Position numbers and translations under genes: made by a program. The notes under the pieces were generated by a model that saw only the letters and a list, made by a program, of their open reading frames with translations, had not been told where the DNA came from and did not search any database. Shown piece after piece: positions 53,995 through 64,000 of a stretch of DNA of 64,000 bases. This stretch comes from Breviolum minutum Mf 1.05b.01 (Eukaryota; Sar; Dinophyceae; Suessiales; Symbiodiniaceae), in NCBI GenBank assembly GCA_000507305.1, contig DF241190.1, forward strand, positions 62,001 to 126,000. The letters are read 5' to 3'. The stretch's first letter is position 1. Each line of letters begins with the position of its first letter.

Positions 53995-54175
53995 TGAATC
54001 TCTACAAATATGGTTGAAGCTCTATACAAATCTGGTTGAGCTCTACAAATGTGGTTGAATCTCCATACAGATTAGAAGTCTAATTTTTATGATAGTTATC
54101 CTCCAGATGATTGAATCTCTATACAGATGATCTATCTAATTTGAATCTCTATACAGATGATTGAATCCTCCACAA
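53995..54175. repeat. ~20-27-bp tandem repeat, 6-7 degenerate units
   Basis: TTGAATCTCTA(TA)CAAAT-TGG and TTGAATCTCTATACAGATGA alternate irregularly. Confidence 0.75.
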
Positions 54176-54203
54176 AGAGTTGTTGGATAGGATAAGATAG
54201 GAT

Positions 54204-54660
54204 TCATTGAATCCGTAGCTGGGACCTTCGTCGGGCCTTGACCTCGTAGAAGTGAAAAAAATGCCGCTCAAGCTTGAGCCCCGAAAAACTGCGAAAGAAA
54301 CCTTGGGCAGGTCGGAAACCAGACATTTTTTCATAAACCTTATTAAACTCAGGTTTTTTTTTGATGTCTTTTGGATTTTTGGAGAGGCAGTGGCACCCAG
54401 CCACGTTTTTTATATCATATGATTCATAATCCCACAGAAATTTTGAAAAATGGGACTTTTCTTTGTACATTTGGCAAACACCATCTCCAAGTTGTATCCT
54501 TAACAGAAAATGTTCCCCTTGCAAATGGCCTTGATCGCCTTTTTCAAACCGCTCTGGAAAAGGTTCGTTTGGTAGGCACCAGAAACATCCCTGAAACGCT
54601 CGCACCAGAAAAAGATAGCATCCCCCCAAAAAGGAAGGGATACGTAGTCCAGTCCAACCC
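54204..54660 (-). CDS. coding-like minus-strand exons
   Basis: Near 54204-54300 the minus frame reads FFRSFSGLKLERHFFHFYEV then KARRRSQLRIQ and a TGA at 54206-54204. Near 54520-54590 another frame reads DVSGAYQTNLFQSGLKKAIK. Boundaries are uncertain. Confidence 0.35.
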
Positions 54661-54740
54661 ATGAATATTCAGGTGCCTGGAAGGTATCTTTGTTTCTGGG
54701 GAAGTTATATTTTTGAACATTTCGAAGATATCTACCTCAG

Positions 54741-54847
54741 CTAGGCGGTGGTTTCAAACATGTTTTGTCTTCACCCCGATCCCTGGGGAAATGATCCAAT
54801 TTGACGATCCTATTTGTTTACCACCACTTGAAACCACCAAGTAACTA
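54741..54847. mobile_element. MITE of the GGTTGGTGGTTTCAA family, diverged
   Basis: CTAGGCGGTGGTTTCAAACA ... TCACCCCGATCCCTGGGGAA ATGATCCAATTTGACGATCC ... CTTGAAACCACCAAGTAACTAG. No clear TSD. Confidence 0.7.
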
Positions 54848-55324
54848 GTTCGGTTTTGCTGGAGAAATCCTAAGGTCAAGTAAATCTGTCGACGCTTTTC
54901 CTATTGGATCGCACTGATCCCAATGATCCCAACCAACCGGTGGGACCGTCAGAGGTGCCATTGGTCAGTGGAGTGGTGAGAGTTTGGGAGTCAGTTTGGC
55001 TGGCCGAAAGCTAAAAAAAAACAGATCTCCTTGATGGTTGAACTTGCATTTTGCATTTTTTGAAAGTTGGGATTTCCTAGATATCCTAGATATGAAATGG
55101 GCTAGTTTCAACAGAAATTGTTCTCATGAATTTCCTTTTCGGTCACGCCAAAGCGGGTTCAGCTAAAAACCAACGGATGCACTCCGGGAAAACTAACGGC
55201 TGGACCCCAAAAATGATGGAAATTCCAAAGGAATCTCCTTTTCCAGGGGTTAGAAAAAACATCAGGTGCCAAAAAATGCTGTTTTTTTGGTAGTTCGGTG
55301 TATTTTTTTTTTTCGGATTCCCAG

Positions 55325-55516
55325 TTTCGAATCTTCGAACTCCTCCACAATTTGCCGCAGGAAGATTTGGGCATGGTGGAGAAACAATCTGGCAGTAAAG
55401 GACGGAAGTTGCTGGAGAAGGCTCGGGATCCCGGGGAGCTTTTGTTGCGGCGCCCCAACAAAAAGCGACCCAAACTTACTTCATTCCCAAAAAAACGACC
55501 CAAATATCCCAGTTGA
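55325..55516 (+). CDS. candidate exon, probably 3'-terminal
   Basis: A T-rich tract and TTCGGATTCCCAG form a strong acceptor. The frame reads FRIFELLHNLPQEDLGMVEK then RKLLEKARDPGELLLRRPNK and a basic tail to TGA. Helical then Lys/Arg-rich. No family recognised. Confidence 0.5.
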   Translation, partial: FRIFELLHNLPQEDLGMVEKQSGSKGRKLLEKARDPGELLLRRPNKKRPKLTSFPKKRPKYPS

Positions 55517-55997
55517 GCAACTGTACAACAAAAAAGGGGGGGGGGGTGCCATTTCCAAAACCACAGTTGTTATTTTTTAGATTACATAACGGGATGATTA
55601 GACAAAAAACACCTATTGATTTGGTTCATCTTTGAACATTTGGAAGTTCCATCAGTTCTTCCGTAAGATCCAATGTCAGTCAGTCCATTGGAAATACCCA
55701 CCGACCGAGGTCGAGAAAACTGATGGATTTTTTTTCACCTGAGATTCGTATGGAAAAAACTCTCCTGCCTTTGAAATATTCGGATCAAAAAAACATATCA
55801 ACACCTCAACCTAAGTGCAAACAGAAACCTGGATTTTTGTTTTTTCATCATCAACAGTTAATGTATACTTCATATTCACTTCCCCTTGTTTCTTTTTTTT
55901 CTAGTTGGGTGAACCCCCTAGCAGGCCTGCGCGGGCATCTCTAAATTTTTCGAATCCCTTCCTTTTTCGACGGGTCTTGGATGGGTGAGATTTTCAG

Positions 55998-56126
55998 GCG
56001 TATCAGATGGCGCGACGCATCCGAAGTCATGAAGGCAATGTGGTGGCCAGTGTGCCTTGGCATCCGAGGTTGGGACCCTTTTCGAGCTTGGTACTTGGAG
56101 GATCATCCCAGGACTTGGATACGTTG
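55998..56126 (+). CDS. candidate exon truncated by a MITE plus LINE insertion
   Basis: GGGTGAGATTTTCAG is the acceptor. The frame reads AYQMARRIRSHEGNVVASVP then WHPRLGPFSSLVLGGSS and passes into the MITE that starts at 56094. The HEGNVVASVPWHP stretch resembles a WD-repeat strand, but one repeat is not enough to assign it. Confidence 0.4.
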
Positions 56127-56161
56127 TTAGTAATTCACCCCCATTTTTATAAGCCATACTG

Positions 56162-58390
56162 TTGGATTTATCAGGCTCTGTTGATCACCAATGGGCTCAG
56201 TGGGCTCGTGGTTGGGAGCATTCTTTGGATTCACATGTTGCTTCACAGCCTTCTGGCTCTCTTCATGCTGGTCAGAAAGGTCGCCTTCAGCGCTCTTCAC
56301 CTGTTTGGCGTGCTGCTCAAGCACCTTTGGCTCGTCCCAGTCGGGCCGGGGAAGTGGAGTTACGTAATGATCTGATTGGCAATGATGTCAAAAGATGGTT
56401 TAAACAGCTACGACGACTTCAAAGTTTCGTAGCTGCTGCCTATCAGAATAAACAACATGACTCGGCCATCACGTATCGAGTTGAATTGTGGTCGGCGATT
56501 CTTCAATCTCCGGGGTTTGATGGTGGTTTCCGTCACTTTTGGCGTTGTCATCGTGGGGTTACGCTGGCTGAAACCCCTTCTTACCTGCCTTCGGCACCGC
56601 CGTGTTACCCAGTTGCTTTGGCCATTTTTCATGCCTTCAAGGCTTGTTTTGAACAGTTTGAGTCATGGCACCTTAGGCAACGTGGATTTCTTTTGAAAGC
56701 CAAGTATGATCGCAATCATGCTGCCATCTTTCATGATCTTAGGCCACCCAAAAAGCCTTTATTGGACTTGTTGGAATTGCATCATGAGCGTTGGTCGATT
56801 GATGACCTCCCTGTTCAATTGCTTATTGACGATGATCAACCCGATATCTGTGTGATCACTCCCTTTCCTGAGGGGTATTCCGCTTCCCTATCTCAGAGCC
56901 AAACACTCTCATCCCCTGATGTGATACATGCCGAATTGCTGAATTACTGGAAGCAGACCTGGTGTTCGATGGCTGAGGTGGATTCCTCAGTCTGGGTCAG
57001 GATTGTGGGTTTTTTCCAGGCCTTTGTTCCTAACCTGGTGCTTTCAGTGCCACCACTTACCATTTCGATGTGGAAAAGGTGCCTTACAAGGTTTAAGCAA
57101 TCGGCAGCTCGGGGTGTTGATGGCATTGCTCATGTTGACCTTTTGGCCTTACCTGATTGTTGGACTTCACAGCTCCTCACTCTCTTGAATCGAATCGAGG
57201 CTGGGGAATCGACGTGGCCCACCTCCATCCTTTATGGGGTGGTCAACTTGTTGGCCAAAGATGAGGATTCCAAGACAATCCCTCGTTTCAGACCGGTGGT
57301 GGTTTTCTCTATCATCTATCGTGCTTGGGCCAGCCTCAGGGCCAGGCAGCTCTTGCATCAACTTAGGCATTTCTTGGATTGCGATGCCTTTGGTTTTGTC
57401 CCTGGTTGCGAGCCATCACAGCTTTGGCTAGTTCTTCAAAGTGAGATTGAGGTTGCACTTCAACAGAACTCAGCTTTGACAGGGCTCTCGGTGGATTTGG
57501 TTCGTGCTTTCAACTTTATCCCTCGTCAGCATTCCTTCGTTTTGGCCGAACATCTTGGAGTGCCCCAGACCGTGTTGAAACCATGGCAGTCATTTCTTCA
57601 TGGCTGCACTCGTGCTTTTCGGATCCATGAATGCCTCAGTGAATGCGCAGTTTCGAACTGTGGTATGCCAGAAGGTGACGCGTTATCGGTGTACGCAATG
57701 GTACAACTCAACTTTGTTTGGCACTTGTACATGCGGCAGTTTGCCCCCTCTGTACGGTCCCTCAGCTTTGTTGACAACCTTTCTTTGATTTCATCAAGTC
57801 CTGCGGAATTGGCCTTGGGATACTCGACCCTTTGTTCGTTCTTTTCATTGTGGAACCTTCAGGTTGATCTTGACAAATCATACTGTTGGTCACTTCAGGC
57901 TGTTGATAGATCAGCTCTTGATCGCTTCCCTATGAAATCGGTTCTGTCAGCCCATGAACTTGGAGGTTGCCTTTCTTTCAGTAAGAAGATTAACCATGGT
58001 CTCGGTGAGCGGTTGATCTCTACCTTGCGTACTCGGGCTATGCGCCATCTTGGCCTTAATCGTGCTGGGGTTAATCCCCTGTTGCGACTTTCGTTGAGCC
58101 AGTTTCCCACGGCCGATCCTGGATTTTGGCTGGTGCGAAACACTGTTTTCTCCTTCAGACGGCTCCTACGGAAAGAACCCCTATTGTATCAGCAGTGGGC
58201 ATCCTTCCATAGGAATTATGATGGTACGTTGTTTGCCGGTCCTTGTACCCGACTTATGATCCAATTTGGTCTGTCAATCCCCCTTGGATTTGTGATCATG
58301 ATGGATGTGTCTTGGACTTTCTGGCACTTCCTGACTCCGTCCTGGAGGATTTGCTCTTCGATGGTTGGCTTCAACATGTCGCTTCTCTGA
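56162..58390 (+). pseudogene. reverse transcriptase ORF of the LINE
   Basis: Residues counted from the first open codon: RPVVVFSIIYRAWA (377-390, motif 2 region), motif A VDLVRAFNFIP with Asp445, motif B NCGMPEGDALSVYAM (499-513), motif C SFVDNLSLI with Asp538. Motif C has Asp-Asn where most RTs have Asp-Asp. A ~300-residue N-terminal extension precedes the fingers. After about 58240 the true frame moves by one base (YPTYDPIWSVNPPW). The enzyme copies element RNA into DNA at a nicked target. Confidence 0.85.
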
Positions 58391-60029
58391 CTTCTGCTCG
58401 CCAAACCATGGCTGATTTGAAAGGTTTGGACTGCTTTCTCGCTCGTCGCCTTCGCAAATCTCTGGACGCCAAGCAAATGTCCTTGTTAGCGGCGCTTCAA
58501 TCAGGAGCTTTCATGGCTTCTTCCAATCATGCGAAGTTTGACAAAACTAAGCAAGCACATTGTTCTTTGTGTAACGTTGCCGACACCCAGTGTCATTGGT
58601 TGACTTGTCCCAGATTTGCTGCCATCCGGGCTGCTATCCCGGCATGGCCTTGAGGGCATGAATTGGATGATGGCGTTGCTTTTGCGTGTCACTTGCTTCC
58701 GTCCCGTCTTCCTGCCCTCTCCCGGTTCAAACACTTGCTCCTTCGCATTCCTGGTGAGCTGGGTCAATTTGAGTCGTTTCCCTCAGATGGTTTCTCGCTG
58801 CAACATGTGTTCTCGGATGGTACCAGATACACTGCACCTGATACCAATGTTGGATTTGCCGGATGGGCTGTTGTTAATGCCCCTACGGAGGCTATCATTG
58901 CCAGAGGACACCTTTCCGGATTGGCACAGAGTAGTGATCGGGCTGAACTTGCGGGAGCAGTTGCTTCCCTTCTTTGGCAGCAACGGACAAGGTGCAATAT
59001 GTGCTTGTGGTTGGATAACAAATTTGTGGTGGACAACATGGAAGTTCTTCGTAGAACAATGGACATTCCACTGCATTGGGAACATTCTGACCTTTGGCAA
59101 TCCGCTTTGGAGTGTTTAGCTTCCATCGACGACTTGGAACTTTACATTCGATGGGGACCTTCACATTTGGATGAAACCAAACTTGAGTGTCCTTTTGAAG
59201 ACTGGTACAAGAAGTGGAACGATCGGGTTGACGAAGTGGCTGGCCTTCATAATCTGAGTCGTAGTACTGAGTTTCAGGATGCTTTCAACAGTTTGGTTGA
59301 CAATACACGGATCCGATGGGAGAAGTTGACGAAATTTCGCACGTTTTTCTTCCAGGTGGCTGCTTTTAAGCCCCAGGAGGATGATACTTTGATTCCACAG
59401 GACGAAGTGGATGGTGAGGCTTTTTTAGATGATGATATTGATCGGGTGTCTTTTTGCATGGTGTACACTTCTTCCACCCTTGATCATATCTTTGACGGGG
59501 ATTTTAGATGTAAAAACCAACCCCCAGAATTTGCAGTTTCATTTTGTCGATGGCTGTCTTCTTTCGATTGCCCGAATGCTCCGTTGTACAGACTTTCATA
59601 TTTGGAGCTCACTATGGCAATGGCGGTCATTGCAAGAGAGAAATTCCCATTTCCGGTAACGCGTAAGGGTGCAATGGATACCCTTGCCTTTTGGACTCTC
59701 GCTTTACCAGACCAACCTTTGTGTTTCTCTACCGTTGTGTTAGGGATGTGATGAAGTGTTTGGTTCGATTTTTTGGTTGGCATGATATTGTTTTCTTTCA
59801 AAGCACAAAGGTCTCCTTGGGAATTCATACGTCATGTGACGGAATTTTTGCTAAGTTGCCAAACACCATTGTTCAGCAGGTGCGGCAGCTTACCCGTGAA
59901 TTCTTTAGCAACCATCCTTACAGGAAGGTCTGCGATTTGGGAAGGCCATTGCCTGCATGAGTTTGACCAAGACAGTGTTGCGCCGCACTGCATTGCTGCC
60001 GTGCGTGCACCACTCAGAATCGTCCGCGG
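56164..60029 (+). mobile_element. 5'-truncated non-LTR retrotransposon (RT, zinc finger, RNase H)
   Basis: The coding frame is already open at the left junction, so the element lost its 5' end, as in target-primed reverse transcription. Order: RT, CCHC-like finger, RNase H, C-terminal tail, stop at 59960, 69-nt 3' UTR, no poly-A. There are three lesions: a 1-nt shift near 58240, an in-frame TGA at 58651-58653, and a shift near 59745. Young-looking, since TSDs are perfect, but inactive. No endonuclease is present. Confidence 0.85.
58243..59960 (+). pseudogene. C-terminal part of the LINE polyprotein: zinc finger and RNase H
   Basis: The CxxC...H...C finger HCSLCNVADTQCHWLTCPRF lies near 58560-58617. 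After the TGA at 58651 the frame continues (58663-59751) with an RNase H domain: FSDGT (Asp52), RAELAG (Glu95), LWLDNK (Asp118) and NDRVDEVAG (Asp190), with PSHLDE between. All four catalytic acids are present. The tail moves frame near 59745 and reads FAKLPNTIVQQVRQLTREFF to a stop at 59960. RNase H removes the RNA strand after first-strand synthesis. Confidence 0.8.
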
Positions 60030-60251
60030 TATAAGCCATACTGTTAGGCCATTTAGGAAGGGGAACGTTGCCCTACTTAGGGGACTTATTAACCATGGTT
60101 ATTAACCACTTACTAAATGGGATGATCCTCCAAGTAAGGTCCAGGTGATCTTCCGTAGGGTTATTTGTTGCAGTTCTTAAGTATCGGTGATTTTGACGCC
60201 CCCCCCAGTTTTTGCAAGCCATTGTTTCTGATGCCTGTGAACCCCAACCAG

Positions 60252-60348
60252 TATAGCCATGGAAAATCCCCATCTTGATGGTTTCCTTATCATTAAATAT
60301 GGATCAACCTAGTGGATCTTCCATGGTTATGTTAGTTTACCGGAGTGT
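60252..60348. mobile_element. partial TACACCCC-family MITE
   Basis: TATAGCCATGGAAAATCCCC ... GATCTTCCATGGTTATGTTA GTTTACCGGAGTGT. The left arm lacks its outer part. Confidence 0.5.
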
Positions 60349-60513
60349 GGATGATGAGGTCCAGGTGTTGCTTGGTAGGGGGGGATTACCTTTCATTTGG
60401 ATCTTAATGATATCTATGGAGTTTTTATTTGCCTCCGGGGAACAAGTAAGGTTGAAGCTAGGTGTGTTTCTGATATGTTTTCGAAAGGTTAGTTGAACGG
60501 AATTTCTAAAAAA

Positions 60514-60604
60514 TAGACTCCCTGAAACTAACATTTCGCCCCAAAAAAGGGATGGTTGGAGAGGCCTATTTTCAGGGGCGAACTGTTAGTTGCAGAGAGG
60601 GGTA
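60514..60604. mobile_element. MITE, TACACCCC family (CTCCCTGAAACTAACA subtype)
   Basis: ACTCCCTGAAACTAACATTT CGCCCC mirrors GGGGCGAACTGTTAGTTGCA GAGAGGGGTA. The spacer GGGATGGTTGGAGAGGCC resembles that of 63886 in reverse. Confidence 0.8.
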
Positions 60605-60904
60605 TCTTTAATGGAGCTGTGTCTCAAAGATGAAACAATGACATTGACATGACGGAAACTTGGACCCGTTGGCCTCCCTGGCTGGGTCCTGATCCATGGC
60701 CTGCAAGGCCACCGAGAGAAATCCCTCCGAAAATGAATGAATGCCGACACCCCAAAAAATATCATATCTTTTTGAAAGGAAAATAAGTGCAATTTGCAAA
60801 GCCACGGATTTTTCGGGGAGCCCCATGTTAAATTTCCCCATCTTCTGAGCCTTTCTTTCGCACCCACGGAAAAAACACCAAACGGCACATCGGCACGCAC
60901 TCAG

Positions 60905-60978
60905 GCGGTGGAAATCTTCAGTCCCGACAACTGCTTTACGAAGTTGCTGTACTTGCTCTATAGAGCCTTTGACATTGG
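60905..60978 (+). CDS. candidate exon, unknown protein
   Basis: GGCACGCACTCAG precedes AVEIFSPDNCFTKLLYLLYR then AFDIG and a GTTTTT donor. The same frame is open upstream (FAPTEKTPNGTSARTQ), so the 5' edge could be further left. Phase was not tested against neighbours. Confidence 0.4.
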
Positions 60979-61270
60979 CGTTTTTTTTGGGGGTTTCAAG
61001 TTGGCTTCTTTAGGGTATTATAACTTATAACCCACAAATACCCACAAAAGAAAGGGTTAAAAAATATAGGGACTTCCCATAGTACGTTGGTACGGGTATA
61101 TACATCCAACTTTCTTTCTGGGGGGTTGTTTGTTGGTTCATTGATCGATTTGCAATTTTTGATCTTGTTTGGAAAATGGAAATGTTTGTTTTACTCATGT
61201 ATATTCACTCAGCATAGATCATAGATCAACAAAAGCAAAAGAACTGCAATGTATCTTGTGCCGTATACCT

Positions 61271-61600
61271 TCAAATCAGGTGGGTGAATTTCAATTTTGC
61301 AGTTTTGTCCCGATTTTTTTTTTCGGAAACTATCCGCCACAGATGGTACCAAGCCGGGTCAAAATATTGGTTTCCACCAGGGGCCCTGGCGGCTTTGATT
61401 TTTCGGGACAAATCTACGGGCCTCTGAATTTCAAGAAATCCTACCAACTTCAACTGGTGAACACCGGATAAACTACTACCAACCTCAACTGGTTTTTGTC
61501 GGATTTCTGAAACCTTGAAAATTTTCGGGCTCCCCTCCGGTTCCAGCTCGGTGCGGACCGAAATCGTCACGAGGATTTCGCGATGAGGATGACTTCCCAT
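61271..61600 (-). CDS. 109-codon coding-like frame containing an in-frame MITE fragment
   Basis: The minus strand reads GSHPHREILVTISVRTELEP then EGSPKIFK, crosses a 72-bp CTGTTGATGG-family fragment without a stop, and resumes FLEIQRPVDLSRKIKAARAP then YFDPAWYHLWRIVSEKK. Both flanks look coding. Either the fragment is translated, or it is removed as an intron that starts GTTTCAG and ends GGTAG. The latter is out of phase with the frame shown. Confidence 0.4.
   Translation of the reverse strand: MGSHPHREILVTISVRTELEPEGSPKIFKVSEIRQKPVEVGSSLSGVHQLKLVGFLEIQRPVDLSRKIKAARAPGGNQYFDPAWYHLWRIVSEKKNRDKTAKLKFTHLI
61440..61512. mobile_element. partial MITE, CTGTTGATGG family
   Basis: TTCAACTGGTGAACACCGGA TAAACTACTACCAACCTCAA CTGG-TTTTTGTCGGATTTCTG matches the inner part of 48496 and 53197. 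The outer arms are missing. Confidence 0.6.
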
Positions 61601-61609
61601 ATTTGCCTC

Positions 61610-62430
61610 GAAAACTGGGACATTGCACCTTGGATGTTAGATCTCAGGCTTTCATATACCTTCCCTACCCTACAAAAGGTAGTTTGCTAATATGGGGGAT
61701 GGATAAATCTTACATAACTTGGATTCTCCAAGGTGGTGCGGTTGTCACAAAGTACCCTTAAAACGGCTCAGGTGACGTCTTCCGCTTTGATGTGGGTACC
61801 CTGTCCAATGGCATTTGGTAATCGAAGTTGACGAAAAAAAGTGGCGGCCGTTTGCATGGAAAGGGTAGCTGGATGTCAGATAGCAGCTGGGGATTGTGCG
61901 AAAAAAACTGATTGATATTCAGATCTAGATCTTCTTGCTAGTTTCGAAGATCAGAAGTGTTTCTGAAGGATGCGATTTTTGGTCCATGGTGGAAGTATCT
62001 CTAGGGACGTAGGTGTTAGGAAGTAGACTTGCCTTTCAGGAGTAGCATCAGGTAGGAGCAAAGGCCATCTAGCACACAGTCCCAATGATGGTCGTGTTTT
62101 CCCTATTGTTTGAAAGAGATACACATGCATTACAGTCGGTAAATGATTGTTTCCACTGTGTGATTTCCACTGTATTCAAATTCCTGGTCTACTTCAATAA
62201 AGTTTCTTAGGGATTGTCACTGGATTACATGATGACTGAAATAGCCTCAGCCACCAAACGAGCGCCACTGAAAACATACCCCTTCTTCAAAAGTATCCCT
62301 CTCTTGAAACAGGAAACTGTTTTTTTTCCCCAGACTGCTAATGGGGTCTCAGCCAATCAATGCTGAGCTTATTCTTTCTGGGCACTGAATTGTTCAACTT
62401 CCGCTCACCATTTCCTACCATCCTACGCCA
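61610..62430. other. nothing supportable
   Basis: Short frames, no repeat arms noticed. Confidence 0.4.
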
Positions 62431-62433
62431 CAG

Positions 62434-62546
62434 GCGGTCCGTCGTGGCGTAAACATTTCAGCATCGATCACCACTCCTATGTGCCGCCCCAGCCGATTGG
62501 GACACATGGGGCACGGACAGATGAGCAGCTGATGATAGCATCCTGA
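62434..62546 (+). CDS. candidate 3'-terminal exon, unknown protein
   Basis: CATCCTACGCCACAG is followed by GPSWRKHFSIDHHSYVPPQP then THGARTDEQLMIAS and TGA at 62544-62546 (phase-in 2). A second plus frame is shorter and less protein-like. Confidence 0.45.
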
Positions 62547-63086
62547 TTTTAAAAGTAATGGAATGGGGGCAATGTTACCTGTCTACAGTCGCCTTTTTTT
62601 TCCCTTTTGTTGGCTAAGGCTAAGAGTAGCACCAACAAAAATAAGAGGTTAAGATGATTTTCCGGATTTTTTTGGAAGGTTTTGCGAGTTTCAGGCAGTT
62701 TTTTCTTGGGGGAGATGCTGGAATTTGTAAGCTCCCTGCACCGCGTTTTTGGCTCAGAGTTGTCAGATGTCCCTGGCTGTTGAGGGTATATGTCGGGGAT
62801 GAAAACCTACCCAGGTTGTGGGGATTATAAATAAACCATTATAAGGCTCCCTATTAAATAACCAGTAAAATGGAAGGTAGGAGGGTTTGTTCGTGGCTCA
62901 GATGGATGCTTTTTGAACTTGAGAGCACTTCAAAGACTAGACCACCACATCACTTCGATCTTTGGTGACACATCACTCCAAGTTCTGCTAGTTTCAATCT
63001 CCAAGTGGCAAGTGGTGGTTTACCAGAGATTCTTGTATGTTCACCCTTGGGGCAGATTTCTTATGGACAAATACTCCAAACTTGTG

Positions 63087-63185
63087 AAGATCATAATGCC
63101 GCCGCTATGCTATGCGGTGGAAGCGGGTAGGGCGCAGATGGGCAGGCAGGGCCAGTTGAAAAGTTGCGACTTGCATCTTCGTTAG
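63087..63185 (+). CDS. possible 3'-terminal exon
   Basis: After TTGTGAAG the frame IIMPPLCYAVEAGRAQMGRQ then QLKSCDLHLR ends at TAG. Coding-like composition with a modest acceptor. Confidence 0.3.
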   Translation, partial: KIIMPPLCYAVEAGRAQMGRQGQLKSCDLHLR

Positions 63186-63774
63186 GCCTCGTCAGATGCA
63201 CAAAAAACCCAAGAGGGCAAAATGTCAGCAAAAATCACCCGCTTCATCAACCACTTCATGAAATGTTGATGTCATTTCTGCCTTGGGAGATTCTTCAAGA
63301 AAAAAATCTACAGTAGTTGGTGGCAAACTTCACGGTATTTTTTGATGTTGGGAAATTTTTTCAGCCCCAATTTTCCACGGGTTTTTTTCGCCGTCCTTAC
63401 GCCGTCCATCATTTTTTTGAAACCACCAAAGGCTTCCTGGCAAATGGCAAGGTGAGGGCATCAGAGCCGGATAAGGTGAGGGTTGGTTGGTTTGTTAGGT
63501 CCGGTTTTTCGTTGCATGAAGGGAAGGGAAAGGTACCCAAAACGGTGGGTCTTCCTTCAAATCATGGGCCAGGGGTGGAAATCCCCAACTGGAAGGGACC
63601 GAAATAGGTTGTTACAATTTTCGGACCTCAAAATTGTGGAATCCATGAGAAATTTCGGGGCAACTGTTTGTTTTGCGGAGGATTTATTTCCATAACATTT
63701 TCTGAAAGACTGTGTACCCTGTCCATTCTATGCATTTCCTTTTTTTTTGCCACCTAGGACCTAAGTTATGTATT

Positions 63775-63885
63775 TGTGAGAAAGCATGGACCCTTTTTGG
63801 AGGAGCTGCTGCGCTTGTTCCGTTCCAATTGGCGCGAAGCCCTGCGACGATTGAAGGAGCCGAAGGGCCAAATTTCTCACAGATT
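63775..63885 (+). CDS. candidate exon abutting a MITE
   Basis: After TATTTGTGAG the frame KHGPFLEELLRLFRSNWREA then LRRLKEPKGQISHRF is helical and strongly protein-like. It runs straight into the MITE at 63886, and no GT lies before the element. Two other frames are open too. Confidence 0.4.
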
Positions 63886-63995
63886 TACACTCCCTAAAAC
63901 TAACAGTTCACCCCTGAAAAATCCGCCATCCCAAAAGGAACGGAGTGTTCCAACCATCCATTTTCAGGTGCGAAATGTTAGTTTCAGGGAGGGTA
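63886..63995. mobile_element. MITE, TACACCCC family (CTCCCTGAAACTAACA subtype)
   Basis: TACACTCCCTAAAACTAACA GTTCACCCCTGAAAA mirrors TTTTCAGGTGCGAAATGTTA GTTTCAGGGAGGGTA. Spacer CATCCCAAAAGGAACGG. Complete within the window. Confidence 0.85.
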
Positions 63996-64000
63996 TGTAG

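Larger units (their letters stand above)
56148..60045. repeat. 16-bp target-site duplication flanking the LINE
   Basis: TATAAGCCATACTGTT occurs at 56148-56163 and 60030-60045, exactly at the two edges of the retroelement coding block. Confidence 0.9.
56094..60134. mobile_element. MITE (CTTGGAGGATCATCC family, ~159 bp) split by a LINE
   Basis: CTTGGAGGATCATCCCA at 56094 is mirrored by TGGGATGATCCTCCAAG ending at 60134. TA flanks both ends (56092-56093 and 60135-60136). The right half carries TTAACCATGGTTATTAACCA and AGGCCATTTAGGAAGG as in the copy at 47569. The LINE 56164-60029 is inserted within it. Confidence 0.75.

Noticed and set aside
1-64000. CRISPR arrays, tRNA, rRNA or bacterial-type operons
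   Set aside because: No regularly spaced direct repeats with unique spacers, no recognisable cloverleaf or rRNA signatures and no ribosome-binding-site-led gene clusters were seen by eye; tRNAscan or Rfam could still find small RNAs.

Overview
The window looks like nuclear DNA of a dinoflagellate, possibly a Symbiodiniaceae-type genome. The best taxonomic marker is at 22345-22379 on the minus strand: a copy of the dinoflagellate spliced-leader sequence (CCGTAGCC-TTTTGGCTCAAG, one base short), followed directly by a second, more decayed leader relic. This is the known signature of genes that were trans-spliced, reverse-transcribed and reinserted. The rest fits a large, repeat-rich protist genome: sparse coding DNA, short exons with GT/AG and AG|G junctions, non-LTR retroelements, many ~100-bp inverted-repeat (MITE-like) elements and CAA/TTG microsatellites. 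No bacterial operons, tRNA, rRNA or CRISPR arrays were seen.

Layout. 1-9.2 kb is AT-rich, with candidate exons on the plus strand (1.0-2.4 kb) and a better supported multi-exon gene on the minus strand (5755-9225). One of its introns (7557-7664) is almost entirely a 98-bp MITE. 10-22 kb is a graveyard of decayed coding DNA: a broken minus-strand reading frame (11.5-11.8 kb), two non-LTR reverse transcriptase fragments (12.85-14.35 and 15.27-15.81 kb), an ~885-bp TTG-type simple repeat, and several tandem arrays. 23.15-29.45 kb is a large, frameshifted UPF1-like superfamily 1 helicase-type reading frame. It is split at 25794-26841 by a non-autonomous TIR element with a TA target duplication; removing the element and one TA restores the frame across the junction.

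34562-35878 holds the only long, intact, unspliced gene: a complete 438-residue family 1 glycoside hydrolase (beta-glucosidase type) with both catalytic glutamates. It lies between two direct copies of a ~0.33-0.38 kb repeat. 37-56 kb and 60-64 kb hold many short candidate exons on both strands with phase-compatible splice sites, for example 38225-38874, 39594-40014, 44827-45605 and 50239-51291. The intervening introns are studded with at least five MITE families, several of which touch or overlap exon ends.

56164-60029 is a 5'-truncated non-LTR retrotransposon (reverse transcriptase, zinc finger, RNase H) with 16-bp target-site duplications. It is inserted inside another MITE that carries its own TA duplication. 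The two retroelement lineages have altered RT motif C (FVDN and FAND in place of xxDD).

Functionally only the glycoside hydrolase can be named with confidence. The spliced genes are supported by splice signals, phase and lack of stops, not by recognised domains. All exon edges are predictions from sequence alone.
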